DNA of 64,000 bases from Demequina soli (GCF_000971195.1 NZ_BBLZ01000002.1:310001-374000), one strand, 5' to 3'; counted from the stretch's first letter, positions 38,081-47,018 are shown. Numbers and translations are program-made. Notes: a model not told the origin generated them from the letters alone.

Positions 38081-39037
38081 ATGACCACCACAGCGTCGGC
38101 GCCGGAGGCCACCACCGCCCCTGCCGCGCCCGCCCCGCGCTCCACCAAGCGCCGCCGGTCCCCGCTCCCGTACATCCTCGCCGCGCCCGCCGTCATCGCC
38201 CTCCTCGTGGGCCTCGGCTACCCGCTCGGCTGGCAGGTGTACAACTCCTTCCGCGAGTACGGCCTCGCACAGCAGTTCGGCCAGGCACCCACCTGGGTGG
38301 GCCTCGACAACTACGTCACGCTGCTGTCGGGCGGCGACTTCTGGGCGATCCTGCTCCGCTCCGTCATCTTCATGGCGGTCACCGCGCTTGCCACGATGGG
38401 CCTCGGCATCGCCCTCGCGCTGCTGATGAAGAACATCGCGGCGTGGGCCCGCGTCACGCTCCAGGTGGCGATGCTGCTCGCCTGGGCCATGCCCATCGTC
38501 GCCCAGATGACCGTGTGGAACTGGCTGATCGACGACCGCAACGGCGTCCTCAACTACCTGCTCAGCTTCATCCCCGGCGTGGACCTCGTGGGCCACAACT
38601 GGCTGGTGCAGCCGCTCAGCTTCTTCTTCGTCGCGTCGGTGATCATCACGTGGGCATCGGTGCCCTTCGTCGCGATGTCCGTCTACGCGGGCCTCACCCA
38701 GGTGTCGGAGGAGGTCGTCGAGGCGGCCCAGCTCGACGGCGCCGGCGGCCTCCAGATGCTGCGGCGCATCACGCTGCCGATCATCCGCCCCATCCTCGTG
38801 ATCCTGCTGCTGCTCCAGTTCATCTGGGACCTGCGCGTGTACGCGCAGATCGAGCTCCTGCAGGGCTTCGGTGCCGCCGGCACCCAGTACGACCTCCTCG
38901 GCACGTACATCTACGGGCTCGGCATCGGCGAGGGCCACTTCGGCGTCGCCGCCGCGGCCGCGATGCTCGTCATGCTCTTCACCATCGCGCTCAGCTGGTT
39001 CTACGTGCGCGAGCTCCTCAAGGAGGACAACCAGTGA
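38081..39037 (+). CDS. ABC sugar transporter permease 1
   Basis: A 318-residue inner-membrane permease with six helices after a 30-residue Ala/Pro-rich cytoplasmic N-terminus. The EAA loop contacting the ATPase reads EEVVEAAQLDGAGGLQMLRRITLPIIRP (about residues 208-235, broken here by its own length). It is of the MalF/UgpA-type carbohydrate uptake family. It partners with the downstream permease, whose start overlaps this stop (GTGA). ATG at 38081 is used; CACCGAGAGG upstream gives the ribosome binding site. Confidence 0.9.
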   Translation: MTTTASAPEATTAPAAPAPRSTKRRRSPLPYILAAPAVIALLVGLGYPLGWQVYNSFREYGLAQQFGQAPTWVGLDNYVTLLSGGDFWAILLRSVIFMAVTALATMGLGIALALLMKNIAAWARVTLQVAMLLAWAMPIVAQMTVWNWLIDDRNGVLNYLLSFIPGVDLVGHNWLVQPLSFFFVASVIITWASVPFVAMSVYAGLTQVSEEVVEAAQLDGAGGLQMLRRITLPIIRPILVILLLLQFIWDLRVYAQIELLQGFGAAGTQYDLLGTYIYGLGIGEGHFGVAAAAAMLVMLFTIALSWFYVRELLKEDNQ

Positions 39038-39876
39038 CCACCAAGCGCTCGCCCCTGCGCCACGTCGGCGCGGGCCTCGCGATCATCCTCGCCATCGCCT
39101 GGGCGTTCCCGGTCTACTGGATGGTGAACTCCTCGTTCCTCTCCTCGACCACCATCTACTCGCTCACGCCCACGTGGGTGCCGTTCGGCGGCACGTGGAC
39201 CAACTACAAGGCGGTCCTCCACGACTCGACCTTCCTCAGCTCGCTCGGCATGTCGCTCGCGATCACCGGCATCACGCTCGTGATCTGCCTGGTGTTCGCG
39301 TTCCTCGGCGCGCTCGCGATCTCGCGGTTCAAGTTCCGCGGCCGCAAGGCGCTCGTGCTTGCGATCATCCTGGTCCAGATGCTGCCCGCCGAGGCCATGT
39401 TCATCGCGCAGTACAAGATGATCTCCGGACTGGGCCTGCTCAACACCATCGGCGGAGTGACGATCATCTACCTCACCGGCGTGATCCCGTTCACCATGTG
39501 GATGCTGCGCGGATTCGTCGCCGGCGTGCCCGCCGACCTCGAGGAGGCCGCCATGATCGACGGCTGCTCGCGGTTCCAGGCCTTCATGCGGGTCACGTTC
39601 CCCCTGCTCGCCCCCGGCCTCGTCGCCTCCGGCGTGTTCGCCTTCCTGCAGGTGTGGAACGAGTTCGCGCTCGCGTCGATCCTGCTCACCTCCGAGCAGA
39701 CCCAGACGCTGCCGCTGTGGCTGCGCAACTTCGCCCAGCCCTCCAGCCTCGGCATGATCGAGTGGGGCCAGGTGATGGCCGGATCGACCCTCCTCGCGAT
39801 CCCCGTCATCATCTTCTTCATGTTCGTCCAGGGCCGGATGGCGCAGGGCCTCGTGGGCGGCGCGGTCAAGGGATGA
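39034..39876 (+). CDS. ABC sugar transporter permease 2
   Basis: A 280-residue permease of the MalG/UgpE type with six helices and the EAA motif LEEAAMIDGCSRFQAFMRVTFPL split near residues 168-190. Typical features are the first helix ending FPVYWMVNSSF and the helix before EAA with PFTMWMLRGF. The GTG start overlaps the upstream stop. The stop overlaps the start of the GH3 gene (ATGA), giving tight coupling from transport to hydrolysis. Confidence 0.9.
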   Translation: MTTKRSPLRHVGAGLAIILAIAWAFPVYWMVNSSFLSSTTIYSLTPTWVPFGGTWTNYKAVLHDSTFLSSLGMSLAITGITLVICLVFAFLGALAISRFKFRGRKALVLAIILVQMLPAEAMFIAQYKMISGLGLLNTIGGVTIIYLTGVIPFTMWMLRGFVAGVPADLEEAAMIDGCSRFQAFMRVTFPLLAPGLVASGVFAFLQVWNEFALASILLTSEQTQTLPLWLRNFAQPSSLGMIEWGQVMAGSTLLAIPVIIFFMFVQGRMAQGLVGGAVKG

Positions 39877-41303
39877 GCACGGTGGTCAACCCCCTCGCCG
39901 TCCTCATGCCGGGCTTCGTGGGCCACACGCTGCCCGAGTGGCTCGAGGGGCGCCTGCGCGACGGTCTCGGCGGCGTGTGCCTGTTCGCCGCCAACGTCTC
40001 CTCCCCGGAGCAGCTGCGCGCCCTCACCGACGCGATCCACGCCGCCAACCCGCGCGCCGTGGTCGCGATCGACGAGGAGGGCGGTGACGTCTCCCGGCTC
40101 TACCAGGCCGTCGGCTCGCCGTTTCCCGGCAACGCGGTGCTCGGGAGGCTGGACGATGCGCCCGCCACCGCGGCCGTCGCGGCCCGGGTGGGCGCGGAGC
40201 TCGCCGCCGTGGGCGTGGACCTCACGCTCGCGCCGGACGTCGACGTGAACGCGGACCCCCGCAACCCCGTCATCGGCATCCGCAGCTTCGGCACCGACCC
40301 GGACCTCGTGTCGCGTCACGCGGCCGCCTGGGTCGGCGGCGTCCAGCGGGCGGGCGTCTCGGCCTGCGCCAAGCACTTCCCCGGCCACGGCGACACCGCG
40401 CAGGACTCGCATCACGCGCTTCCCACCGTGGACGCCGACGTCGACACCCTGCGTGAGCGCGACCTGCCGCCGTTCATCGCGGCGATCGAGGCCGGCACCG
40501 CGACCGTGATGACGTCGCACATCATGGTCCCGGCGCTCGACCCCGAGCTGCCGGCCACGTTCTCGCGACCCATCCTCGAGGGCCTCCTGCGCGAGCGGCT
40601 CGGCTTCACGGGCGTGATCGTCACCGACGCGCTCGACATGGCCGGCGCGTCGGCCGGCCGCGGCATCCCCGCGGCCGCCGTGCTCGCGCTCGCCGCCGGC
40701 GCGGACCTGCTGTGCCTCGGCTCGGTCAACCCGGACGAGGAGATCGGCGCGGTCGCCGCCGCCATCGAGGCCGCCGTCGCCGGCGGCACGCTCGATGCGG
40801 CGCGGGTGGCCGAGGCGTCCGACCGGTGCGCCGCGCTCGGTGCCGCCCACGCGGCCCGCCGCGCCGACGCATCGTCCACCCTGCCCGGCTTCGTGGGCGC
40901 GGATCGCGTGCGCGACACCTTCGCGGTGGACGATGCGGCGCGCGGCCTCCTCGCCGACGACCGGCCGCGCGCGTGGCTGCGTCTGGATCCGGCCGCGAAC
41001 ATGGCGGTCGGCCCGGCCCCGTGGGGGCCGTTCGCCGCCGGCGTCGCGCCGCTCGCGTCGCTCGGGCCCGACGGCGACCCCGCGACGCTCGCGGACGCCG
41101 TGCCGGACGGGTTCCTCGCGGTCGTGGTCGGCAAGGACAATCATCGATACCCGTGGGCGCTGGCCGCGATCGACGCGGTCCGCCGGCGGGGGGACACGGT
41201 GGTGGTGGACATGGGCTGGCCCGGGGACGAGGCCGCCGACGTCGCCACCTACGGAGCGTCACGCCTGGTCGGCGAGGCGCTGCTCGAGCTGATCGGACAC
41301 TGA
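39873..41303 (+). CDS. Glycoside hydrolase family 3, N-acetyl-beta-glucosaminidase (NagZ-like)
   Basis: A 476-residue GH3 enzyme without a signal peptide, so cytoplasmic. The TIM-barrel domain shows AIDEEGGDVSRL, the NagZ-type motif KHFPGHGDTAQDSHHALP (His acting as acid/base in the family) and nucleophile Asp in VIVTDALDMAGA. A second domain from about residue 335 is shorter and more divergent. Some actinobacterial members are phosphorylases rather than hydrolases. In context it splits imported chito-oligosaccharides or muropeptide sugars to GlcNAc or GlcNAc-1-P. Two 10-mer copies encode Asp-Asp-Ala and one Ala-Ser-Ser. A one-base gap precedes the kinase gene. Confidence 0.9.
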   Translation: MSTVVNPLAVLMPGFVGHTLPEWLEGRLRDGLGGVCLFAANVSSPEQLRALTDAIHAANPRAVVAIDEEGGDVSRLYQAVGSPFPGNAVLGRLDDAPATAAVAARVGAELAAVGVDLTLAPDVDVNADPRNPVIGIRSFGTDPDLVSRHAAAWVGGVQRAGVSACAKHFPGHGDTAQDSHHALPTVDADVDTLRERDLPPFIAAIEAGTATVMTSHIMVPALDPELPATFSRPILEGLLRERLGFTGVIVTDALDMAGASAGRGIPAAAVLALAAGADLLCLGSVNPDEEIGAVAAAIEAAVAGGTLDAARVAEASDRCAALGAAHAARRADASSTLPGFVGADRVRDTFAVDDAARGLLADDRPRAWLRLDPAANMAVGPAPWGPFAAGVAPLASLGPDGDPATLADAVPDGFLAVVVGKDNHRYPWALAAIDAVRRRGDTVVVDMGWPGDEAADVATYGASRLVGEALLELIGH

Positions 41304-41304
41304 C

Positions 41305-42201
41305 ATGCACCTCGGCATCGACATCGGCGGCACCAAGACCGACGCCGTCGTCGTGGACGCGACGGGAGCCGTGCGCGCGCGCCACCGCCAGCCCTCGGGC
41401 TTCGGCGCGGACGCCGTCATGGCCGCCGCCCTCGCCAGCGCGCGCACCGCGTGCGACGAGGCGGGGGTCGCGCCCTCCGACGTCACCGTCGGCATCGGCA
41501 GCCCCGGCACCGTCGTCGACGGCGTGGTCTCCCACGCCGTCAACCTCGGCATCGACCGGATCGACCTCGCGGGCGAGTTCGCCGGTGCGTTCGGCGTCAG
41601 CCCGGCCGTCGACAACGACGTGAACGTCGCCGCGCTCGGCGCCTGGGTGCTCGCCGGCGACGGCGCGGACCGGTCCATGGCGTACCTCAACCTCGGCACC
41701 GGCCTCGCGGCCGGGCTCGTGCTGGGCGGCAGGGTGTGGCGCGGCGCGCGCGGCGCCGCAGGCGAGATCGGCCTCATCTCGGTCGACCCTGCCGGACCCA
41801 TCGGCGCGGACGGGCTGCCCGGCGGCCTCGAGACCTACGCCTCCGGCTCGGGCCTCGCGCTGCAGTGGGGCGTCGACGGCCAGGGTGGTCCCGAGGTGGT
41901 CGCGGCGGCCGCCGCGGGCGACGCGCGGGCCCGCGACATCTGCGACCGCGCCTACTACGGGCTCGCCTCGTGCGTGCGCATCCTGGTGCTCACGCTCGAC
42001 GTCGACGAGGTCGTGGTCGGCGGCGGCATGACCGCGTGGGGCGCCGAGCTCATGGACGGCGCGACCCGCATCCTCGACGCGTGGGCGGGCGCCAGCCCGT
42101 TCCTCGCGTCGCTCGACCTGGCGGCCCGCATGCGGCCGCTCGACATCGACGTACCCGTGGCCGCCGTCGGCGCCGCGATGCTGGGAGGTGGACGTGGCTG
42201 A
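41305..42201 (+). CDS. ROK family sugar kinase (probable N-acetylglucosamine kinase), zinc site lost
   Basis: A 298-residue kinase with the ATP-binding motif GIDIGGTKTD, VGIGSPGTV, the catalytic region DNDVNVAALG and LNLGTGLAAGLV. By context it phosphorylates GlcNAc to GlcNAc-6-P for NagA. Two usual zinc features of ROK kinases are missing: the His of GEIGH is Leu (GEIGLISV), and the Cys-rich CxCGxxGCxE is replaced by DGLPGGLETYAS. The loss is coherent, so the protein probably folds without zinc. It starts 1 bp after the GH3 stop. Confidence 0.85.
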   Translation: MHLGIDIGGTKTDAVVVDATGAVRARHRQPSGFGADAVMAAALASARTACDEAGVAPSDVTVGIGSPGTVVDGVVSHAVNLGIDRIDLAGEFAGAFGVSPAVDNDVNVAALGAWVLAGDGADRSMAYLNLGTGLAAGLVLGGRVWRGARGAAGEIGLISVDPAGPIGADGLPGGLETYASGSGLALQWGVDGQGGPEVVAAAAAGDARARDICDRAYYGLASCVRILVLTLDVDEVVVGGGMTAWGAELMDGATRILDAWAGASPFLASLDLAARMRPLDIDVPVAAVGAAMLGGGRG

Positions 42202-42976
42202 GGTCATCGTTCTGGAGACGCCCGCGGAGGCGGGCGCGTTCGTCGCGGCGCACATCGCGGCACAGGTCCGCGAGGACCCGCGGTTCACGCTGGGCGTGGC
42301 CACGGGGTCGACGCCGCTGCCGGTCTACGAGGCGCTGCGCGCCGAGGCGGCCGCCGGCACCGACTTCACGCGGATGTCCGCATTCGCGCTCGACGAGTAC
42401 GTCGGGCTGCCCGCGGGCCACCCCGAGAGCTACCGCGCCGTGGTCGACCGCGAGGTGACCGTCCCGCTGGGGCTCGACCGTGCGCGCGTGCACGTCCCCG
42501 ACGGCACGCTCGAGTCGATCGCGACCGCGGGGGAGAGGTACGAGTCCGCGCTCGAGGTGCACGGCGGCGTGGACCTCCAGCTGCTCGGCATCGGCCGCAC
42601 CGGCCACCTGGGCTTCAACGAGCCCGGCTCGTCGTTCGGCTCGCTCACGCGCGTCAAGACGCTCACGGAGCGCACCCGGCTCGACAACGCGCGGTTCTTC
42701 GACTCGCTCGACGAGGTCCCCATCCACTGCGTCACGCAGGGGCTCGGGACCATCCTGCGGGCGCGCCACCTGGTGCTCCTCGCGTTCGGCGAGTCCAAGG
42801 CCGAGGCGCTCGCCGCCGCGGTCGAGGGACCCTTGTCCGCGTCGATGCCGGGCTCCGCGATCCAGCTCCACCCGCGCGTCACCGTCGTCGTGGACCCCGG
42901 TGCGGCCTCGCTGCTGCGCTTCGCGGACTACTACCGTTGGGCGCAGGACCACAAGCCGGGGTGGCAGGGGATCTGA
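42194..42976 (+). CDS. nagB: Glucosamine-6-phosphate deaminase
   Basis: A 260-residue cytoplasmic enzyme converting glucosamine-6-phosphate to fructose-6-phosphate and ammonia. Family motifs are VATGSTPLPVYEAL, FALDEYVGLP (catalytic Asp), GIGRTGHLGFNEPGSSF (the His of the active site) and the C-terminal KADYYRW-like FADYYRWAQD. GTG at 42194 is chosen over GTG 42188 because GGGAGG lies at the right distance. It overlaps the kinase stop by 8 bp and is 2 bp from nagA. Confidence 0.93.
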   Translation: MAEVIVLETPAEAGAFVAAHIAAQVREDPRFTLGVATGSTPLPVYEALRAEAAAGTDFTRMSAFALDEYVGLPAGHPESYRAVVDREVTVPLGLDRARVHVPDGTLESIATAGERYESALEVHGGVDLQLLGIGRTGHLGFNEPGSSFGSLTRVKTLTERTRLDNARFFDSLDEVPIHCVTQGLGTILRARHLVLLAFGESKAEALAAAVEGPLSASMPGSAIQLHPRVTVVVDPGAASLLRFADYYRWAQDHKPGWQGI

Positions 42977-42978
42977 GC

Positions 42979-43857
42979 ATGAGCGGGTTCGTCGACATCC
43001 ACAGCCACGGCGGCGGCGGGCACGCGTTCGGCGCCACCGTCGACGGCACCCGCGCCGCCGTCGCGGCGCACGGCGCCCACGGGACGGCACGCATCGTCGC
43101 CTCGCTCGTGTCCGCGCCCGTGCCCGTGATCGCCCACCAGGCGCGCGTGGTCGCCGAGGCGATGGCGCTCGAGCCGGGCCTGCTCGGCATCCACCTCGAG
43201 GGGCCGTTCCTCGCGCCGGGCCGCAAGGGCGCGCACGACCCGGCGGCGCTCGCGCTGCCCACGCCCGACCTGGTCTACGCACTGCTCGAGGCGTGCGACG
43301 GGACGATGCGCCAGATCACCATCGCGCCCGAGCTCCCCGGCGCGCTGGGCGCGATCGGGACGCTCGTCGACTACGGCGTGGTGGTCGCGGTCGGGCACAC
43401 CGAGTGCACGGCCGACCAGGCCCGCGCGGCGTTCGACCGCGGCGCCTCGCTCGTCACCCACGGCTTCAACGCCATGCGCGGGATCGTGGGCCGCGAGCCG
43501 GGGCCCCTTGGGGCGGCCATCGACGACCCGCAGGTGTTCATCGAGGTGATCGCCGACGGCATCCACGTCCACCCGACCAACATCGCGACGCTGTTCCGCG
43601 CCGCCCCGGGCCGCGTGGTGCTGGTGACGGACGCGATGGCGGCCGCCGCATCGTCCCCCGGGCGCTACGACCTCGGCGGCCTCGACGTCGACGTCACGAT
43701 CGACGGGCGCGCGGTCGTCGCGGGCACGGACACGCTCGCGGGCTCGACCCTCACGCTCGACCGCGCCGTCGAGGTGTGCGTCGAGGCGGGCGTGCCGCGC
43801 GAGCAGGCCGTGGCGGCGGCGACCACCGTGCCGGAGCGCGTGCTCGGGCTCGCCTAG
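42979..43857 (+). CDS. nagA: N-acetylglucosamine-6-phosphate deacetylase, compact form
   Basis: A 292-residue enzyme; most NagA proteins have about 380. It removes acetate from GlcNAc-6-P. The TIM-barrel metal motifs are present: DIHSHGGGG at residue 6, HLEGPFL, VGHTECTA, THGFNAM and VTDAM (catalytic Asp). The usual N-terminal beta-sandwich strands of about 40-60 residues before D-x-H-x-H, and the C-terminal strands after the final helix (the G-x-L-x-x-G-x-x-A-D-L-V motif), are absent. No in-frame extension upstream fits. The frame is intact, so this is probably a genuine minimal NagA rather than a decayed gene. It ends the operon. Confidence 0.88.
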   Translation: MSGFVDIHSHGGGGHAFGATVDGTRAAVAAHGAHGTARIVASLVSAPVPVIAHQARVVAEAMALEPGLLGIHLEGPFLAPGRKGAHDPAALALPTPDLVYALLEACDGTMRQITIAPELPGALGAIGTLVDYGVVVAVGHTECTADQARAAFDRGASLVTHGFNAMRGIVGREPGPLGAAIDDPQVFIEVIADGIHVHPTNIATLFRAAPGRVVLVTDAMAAAASSPGRYDLGGLDVDVTIDGRAVVAGTDTLAGSTLTLDRAVEVCVEAGVPREQAVAAATTVPERVLGLA

Positions 43858-43956
43858 GTTCGCTCAGCACGGTTCGGTTCGCGACACGCGGGGGACAACC
43901 CGCGCATGGGCACGATTGCTCGGCGCGTCGCGATCGGAACCGTGCGCAGCGAACCT
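43856..43956. repeat. Intergenic inverted repeat, family B copy 2
   Basis: The left arm (43856-43889, GGTTCGCTCAGCACGGTTCG at its start) pairs with the right arm (43923-43956, containing GAACCGTGCGCAGCGAACC), with a few mismatches, around a 33-nt centre. It begins in the nagA stop codon and separates convergent nagA and purU. The same arms occur at 27258-27350. Terminator or repeat element. Confidence 0.75.
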
Positions 43957-43984
43957 GTGGCGCGTGCCCAGCGAACGGGGGGTG

Positions 43985-44836
43985 CTACTTGAAGACGATG
44001 GTGCGGTGGCCGTCGAGCAGGATCCGGTGCTCGGCGTGCCAGCGGACCGCGCGCGCGAGGGCGCGGCGCTCCACGTCGGCGCCGATCGCGGTGAGGGACT
44101 CGGGCGTCTGCGCGTGGTCGACGCGCTCGACGTCCTGCTCGATGATCGGGCCCTCGTCGAGGTCGCTCGTCACGTAGTGCGCGGTGGCGCCGATGAGCTT
44201 GACGCCGCGGTCGTGCGCCTGGAAGTACGGGCGCGCGCCCTTGAAGCTCGGCAGGAACGAGTGGTGGATGTTGATGATCCGGCCGCGCAGCGCCTCGGAC
44301 AGCTCGGGGGACAGGATCTGCATGTAGCGCGCGAGCACCACCAGCTCGACGTCCATCTCCTCGACGATCGCGAGCAGCGCCGCCTCGGCGTCGGCCTTCG
44401 TGTCCGCGGTCACGGGGATGTGCACGAACGGCTTGCCGTAGAACTCCGCGAGGTCCTTGAGCGACGTGTGGTTGCCCACCACCGCGACGATGTCGACGGG
44501 CAGGGTCCTCGCGCGCTCGCGCACGAGCAGGTCGTTCACGCAGTGCGCGGCCTTGGACACCATCACGATGGTGCGCATGCGCCGGCCCGCGACGTCGAGG
44601 CGCCACGTCATCTCGAAGCGGGCGCCCACCGCGCCGATCGCAGCCTCGATCTCCTCGCGCGGCGCCGCGGAGGCGAACTCGACGCGCATGAAGAACAGCC
44701 CCGTGTCGGGGTCGCCGAACTGCTGCGACTCCGTGATGTTGCCGTCGTGGTCGGCGAGCACGCCGGACACGGCGTGGACGATGCCGGGCCGGTCGGGGCA
44801 GGACAGGCTGAGGACCCAGGAGGACGCGTCGGTCAT
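43985..44836 (-). CDS. purU: Formyltetrahydrofolate deformylase
   Basis: A 283-residue enzyme hydrolysing 10-formyl-THF to formate and THF, balancing the one-carbon pool. An N-terminal ACT domain (about 1-85, VLSLSCPDRPGIVHAVSGVL) is fused to a formyltransferase domain with NIHHSFLPSF, GATAHYVTSDLDEGPII and the catalytic His and Asp of the family. ATG at 44836 lies 8 nt downstream of TAATCT (AGATTA on the + strand at 44845-44850), so the message is probably leaderless. It converges with nagA. Confidence 0.94.
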   Translation of the reverse strand: MTDASSWVLSLSCPDRPGIVHAVSGVLADHDGNITESQQFGDPDTGLFFMRVEFASAAPREEIEAAIGAVGARFEMTWRLDVAGRRMRTIVMVSKAAHCVNDLLVRERARTLPVDIVAVVGNHTSLKDLAEFYGKPFVHIPVTADTKADAEAALLAIVEEMDVELVVLARYMQILSPELSEALRGRIINIHHSFLPSFKGARPYFQAHDRGVKLIGATAHYVTSDLDEGPIIEQDVERVDHAQTPESLTAIGADVERRALARAVRWHAEHRILLDGHRTIVFK

Positions 44837-44992
44837 GACGCCCAAGATTAGCGGGAACGACGTCGGTCGGGTCCGGGTCCGGCGGACATGGACAACCACG
44901 CCCCTCGGCGCATAGTTTGGCCCCGGGTGCCGGAACCGTCACCCGGGCGAAGTCGCCCGAGATCCCGGTCGCGGCCAGGGGAGGCCCTCAGC

Positions 44993-46330
44993 ATGCTGTC
45001 ATCCACGTCCGTCCGCGTCCGTCGCGGCGTCACCGCCCTCGGCACGGTGCTCGTCGCGCTGATGCTCGTGCTCGCGGCGAGCTCGGCACGCGCGGCGACC
45101 GACCCGCCCGCCGTCCCGGTGAGCTTCACGGTGAAGGGCGCGGGCTACGGTCACGGTGTGGGCATGTCGCAGTACGGCGCGCAGGCGATGGGGCTCGAGG
45201 GCAGGGATGCGGTCACCATCCTCCGCACCTACTACACGGGCACCAAGGTCGCCTGGGTGCCCGCGAGCAAGGACCTGCGGGTCGGGATCTTCGGGTCGGG
45301 GTCGGACGCCCGCGGCGCCGTCGACGTGGTGGCGACGGGCGCGTGGCGCGTGAGCTTCCTCGACGGCACGAGCACCAAGGCCCGCACCACGTGGACCGGC
45401 GCCGCCGGCGAGGTCCTCCACGTCACCCGGAGCGGCACCACCGTCAAGGTCACGCGCAAGGGAGGAGCGAGCGCGGTCGCGACCGGCCGCGTGAGGGTCG
45501 AGTGGGCGGGCACGCGCTACTACAAGTCGGGCTCCTCGGCGCCCGCGACCGTGTCCCTCCGCAAGGCCCGCACCACCACCTCCGCGACCCACGGCACCTA
45601 CCGGCACGGACGGCTCGTCATCTCGGTGCCCTCGGCGGGCTCCCCGCTGCGCCTCACCGTGGTGAACCAGCTGCGGCTCAACTCCGAGTACCTGTACGGG
45701 ATCGCGGAGATGCCGTCGTCGTGGACCTCCTCCGCCCTGCGCGCCCAGGCGATCGTGGCGCGCGGCTACGCGCTGCGCGCCTTCGCCGCCGGGATCGACC
45801 CGCAGTGCGACTGCCACCTCTACGACGACACCCGCTCCCAGAACTTCACCGGCTGGCGCAAGGAGAGCGAGGGCACCGGCGCGTACTACGGCAAGCGCTG
45901 GGTGGCTGCGGTCGACGGCACGCGCAGCGGCACCAGCGGCCGCGTGGTCACCTCCAAGGGTGCCATCGCGCAGACGGCCTACTTCTCGTCCTCCGGCGGC
46001 CAGACCGAGAACAGCGAGGACATCTGGTCGACCGCGGTGCCCTACCTGCGGTCCATCGACGACCCCTGGTCCCTGTCGACGATCAACCCGAGGCGCTCGT
46101 GGTCGCAGACCCTGACGCAGGCGCAGGCGCGCGCCGCGTTCGGGCTGCCCGACGTCGTCTCGATCAAGATCACCTCGCGCACCGCCGGCGGGTCGGACGC
46201 CGCCGTCACGCGGGTGAGGGCCACCTCGTCCACCGGCGCCACCGCGGTCCTCACCGGCGCCGAGACGATCCGCGCGCGGCTCGCCGCCGGCACCTCGCCC
46301 TGGATCCACCGGTTCACCGCGAACTTCTGA
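44993..46330 (+). CDS. SpoIID/LytB domain secreted protein
   Basis: A 445-residue exported protein with a signal peptide (about residues 1-35, ending SSARA-ATD). A repeated GYGHGVGMSQYGA motif (about 50-65) is followed by a stretch of about 170 residues, then the SpoIID catalytic-type region LRLNSEYLYGIAEMPSSW, ALRAQAIVARGYA and YFSSSGGQTEN. SpoIID proteins are lytic transglycosylases acting on peptidoglycan; in non-sporulating actinobacteria they act in cell-wall remodelling, and the conserved Glu of IAEMPSSW is the expected acid. ATG at 44993 has AGGGGAGG upstream. It stands alone. Confidence 0.88.
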   Translation: MLSSTSVRVRRGVTALGTVLVALMLVLAASSARAATDPPAVPVSFTVKGAGYGHGVGMSQYGAQAMGLEGRDAVTILRTYYTGTKVAWVPASKDLRVGIFGSGSDARGAVDVVATGAWRVSFLDGTSTKARTTWTGAAGEVLHVTRSGTTVKVTRKGGASAVATGRVRVEWAGTRYYKSGSSAPATVSLRKARTTTSATHGTYRHGRLVISVPSAGSPLRLTVVNQLRLNSEYLYGIAEMPSSWTSSALRAQAIVARGYALRAFAAGIDPQCDCHLYDDTRSQNFTGWRKESEGTGAYYGKRWVAAVDGTRSGTSGRVVTSKGAIAQTAYFSSSGGQTENSEDIWSTAVPYLRSIDDPWSLSTINPRRSWSQTLTQAQARAAFGLPDVVSIKITSRTAGGSDAAVTRVRATSSTGATAVLTGAETIRARLAAGTSPWIHRFTANF

Positions 46331-46398
46331 GCGGCCGGGGCGTCGCGCGGCGACGCGTCGTGCACCGCCCGCGGAGCCGTCATGCCAGGATGGGACCC

Positions 46399-46935
46399 AT
46401 GAGCGAGGGAGATCAGATCCGCATCGACGAGATCGGTGTCGAGGATGCCGGCGAGCTGCTGACGGTGCGTCGCGCGGCGTTCGTGTCCGAGGCCCAGATC
46501 TTCAACGATCCCAACATCCCGGCGCTGACGCAGACGCTCGACGAGCTGATCGTCGACCTGCAGTCGGACACGGTCGTGACGCTCGGCGCGTGGCTGGGCC
46601 ACCGCCTCGTCGGGTCCATCCGGGTCGGCATCGAGGACGGCAAGGCCACCATCGGCCGCCTCGCCGTCGCGCCCGACCAGCAGGGCCACGGCATCGGCAC
46701 GCAGCTGCTGTTCGCGGTGCTGGGCCACCTGCCGGAGGACACCAAGGAGGTCTGGGTCTTCACCGGCCAGAACTCCAAGCACAACATCGCGATGTACAAC
46801 AAGGCCGGCTACGAGCACCAGTTCGACCAGGTCGCGGGCGACCTCACGTACGCCTACCTGCGCAAGGTCCTCGAGGCCGGCGCGATCATCGACGACGAGG
46901 ACGACGACGAGGCCGACCAGCACGCCGAGGCCTGA
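46399..46935 (+). CDS. GNAT family N-acetyltransferase
   Basis: A 178-residue cytoplasmic acetyltransferase with the acetyl-CoA motif A at IGRLAVAPDQQGHGIGTQLL (about residues 88-107) and motif B around YNKAGYEHQF. The last 20 residues are an acidic Asp/Glu run (DDEDDDEADQ). The substrate is unknown. ATG at 46399 lies 7 nt after CAGGAT, a possible -10 for a leaderless transcript. It is followed by a hairpin made from two motif copies. Confidence 0.85.
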   Translation: MSEGDQIRIDEIGVEDAGELLTVRRAAFVSEAQIFNDPNIPALTQTLDELIVDLQSDTVVTLGAWLGHRLVGSIRVGIEDGKATIGRLAVAPDQQGHGIGTQLLFAVLGHLPEDTKEVWVFTGQNSKHNIAMYNKAGYEHQFDQVAGDLTYAYLRKVLEAGAIIDDEDDDEADQHAEA

Positions 46936-46950
46936 CGGACGTCCCGCCGG

Positions 46951-46999
46951 GGACGATGCGCGGGCGAGGCCGCGCGCGGACGCGGGCCGTGCATCGTCC
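46951..46999. repeat. Inverted pair of the dispersed motif after the GNAT gene
   Basis: GGACGATGCGC (46951-46961) pairs with GTGCATCGTCC (46989-46999) with one mismatch around a GC-rich 27-nt loop. It lies 15 bp after the GNAT stop and just before the glyA promoter, so it could terminate GNAT transcription. Confidence 0.65.
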
Positions 47000-47012
47000 A
47001 CCCGCACGTTGC

Positions 47013-47018
47013 TAGACT
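47013..47018 (+). promoter_or_regulatory. glyA -10 element TAGACT
   Basis: TAGACT lies 6-7 bp upstream of the first riboswitch stem, so transcription would start right at the aptamer. Confidence 0.5.
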
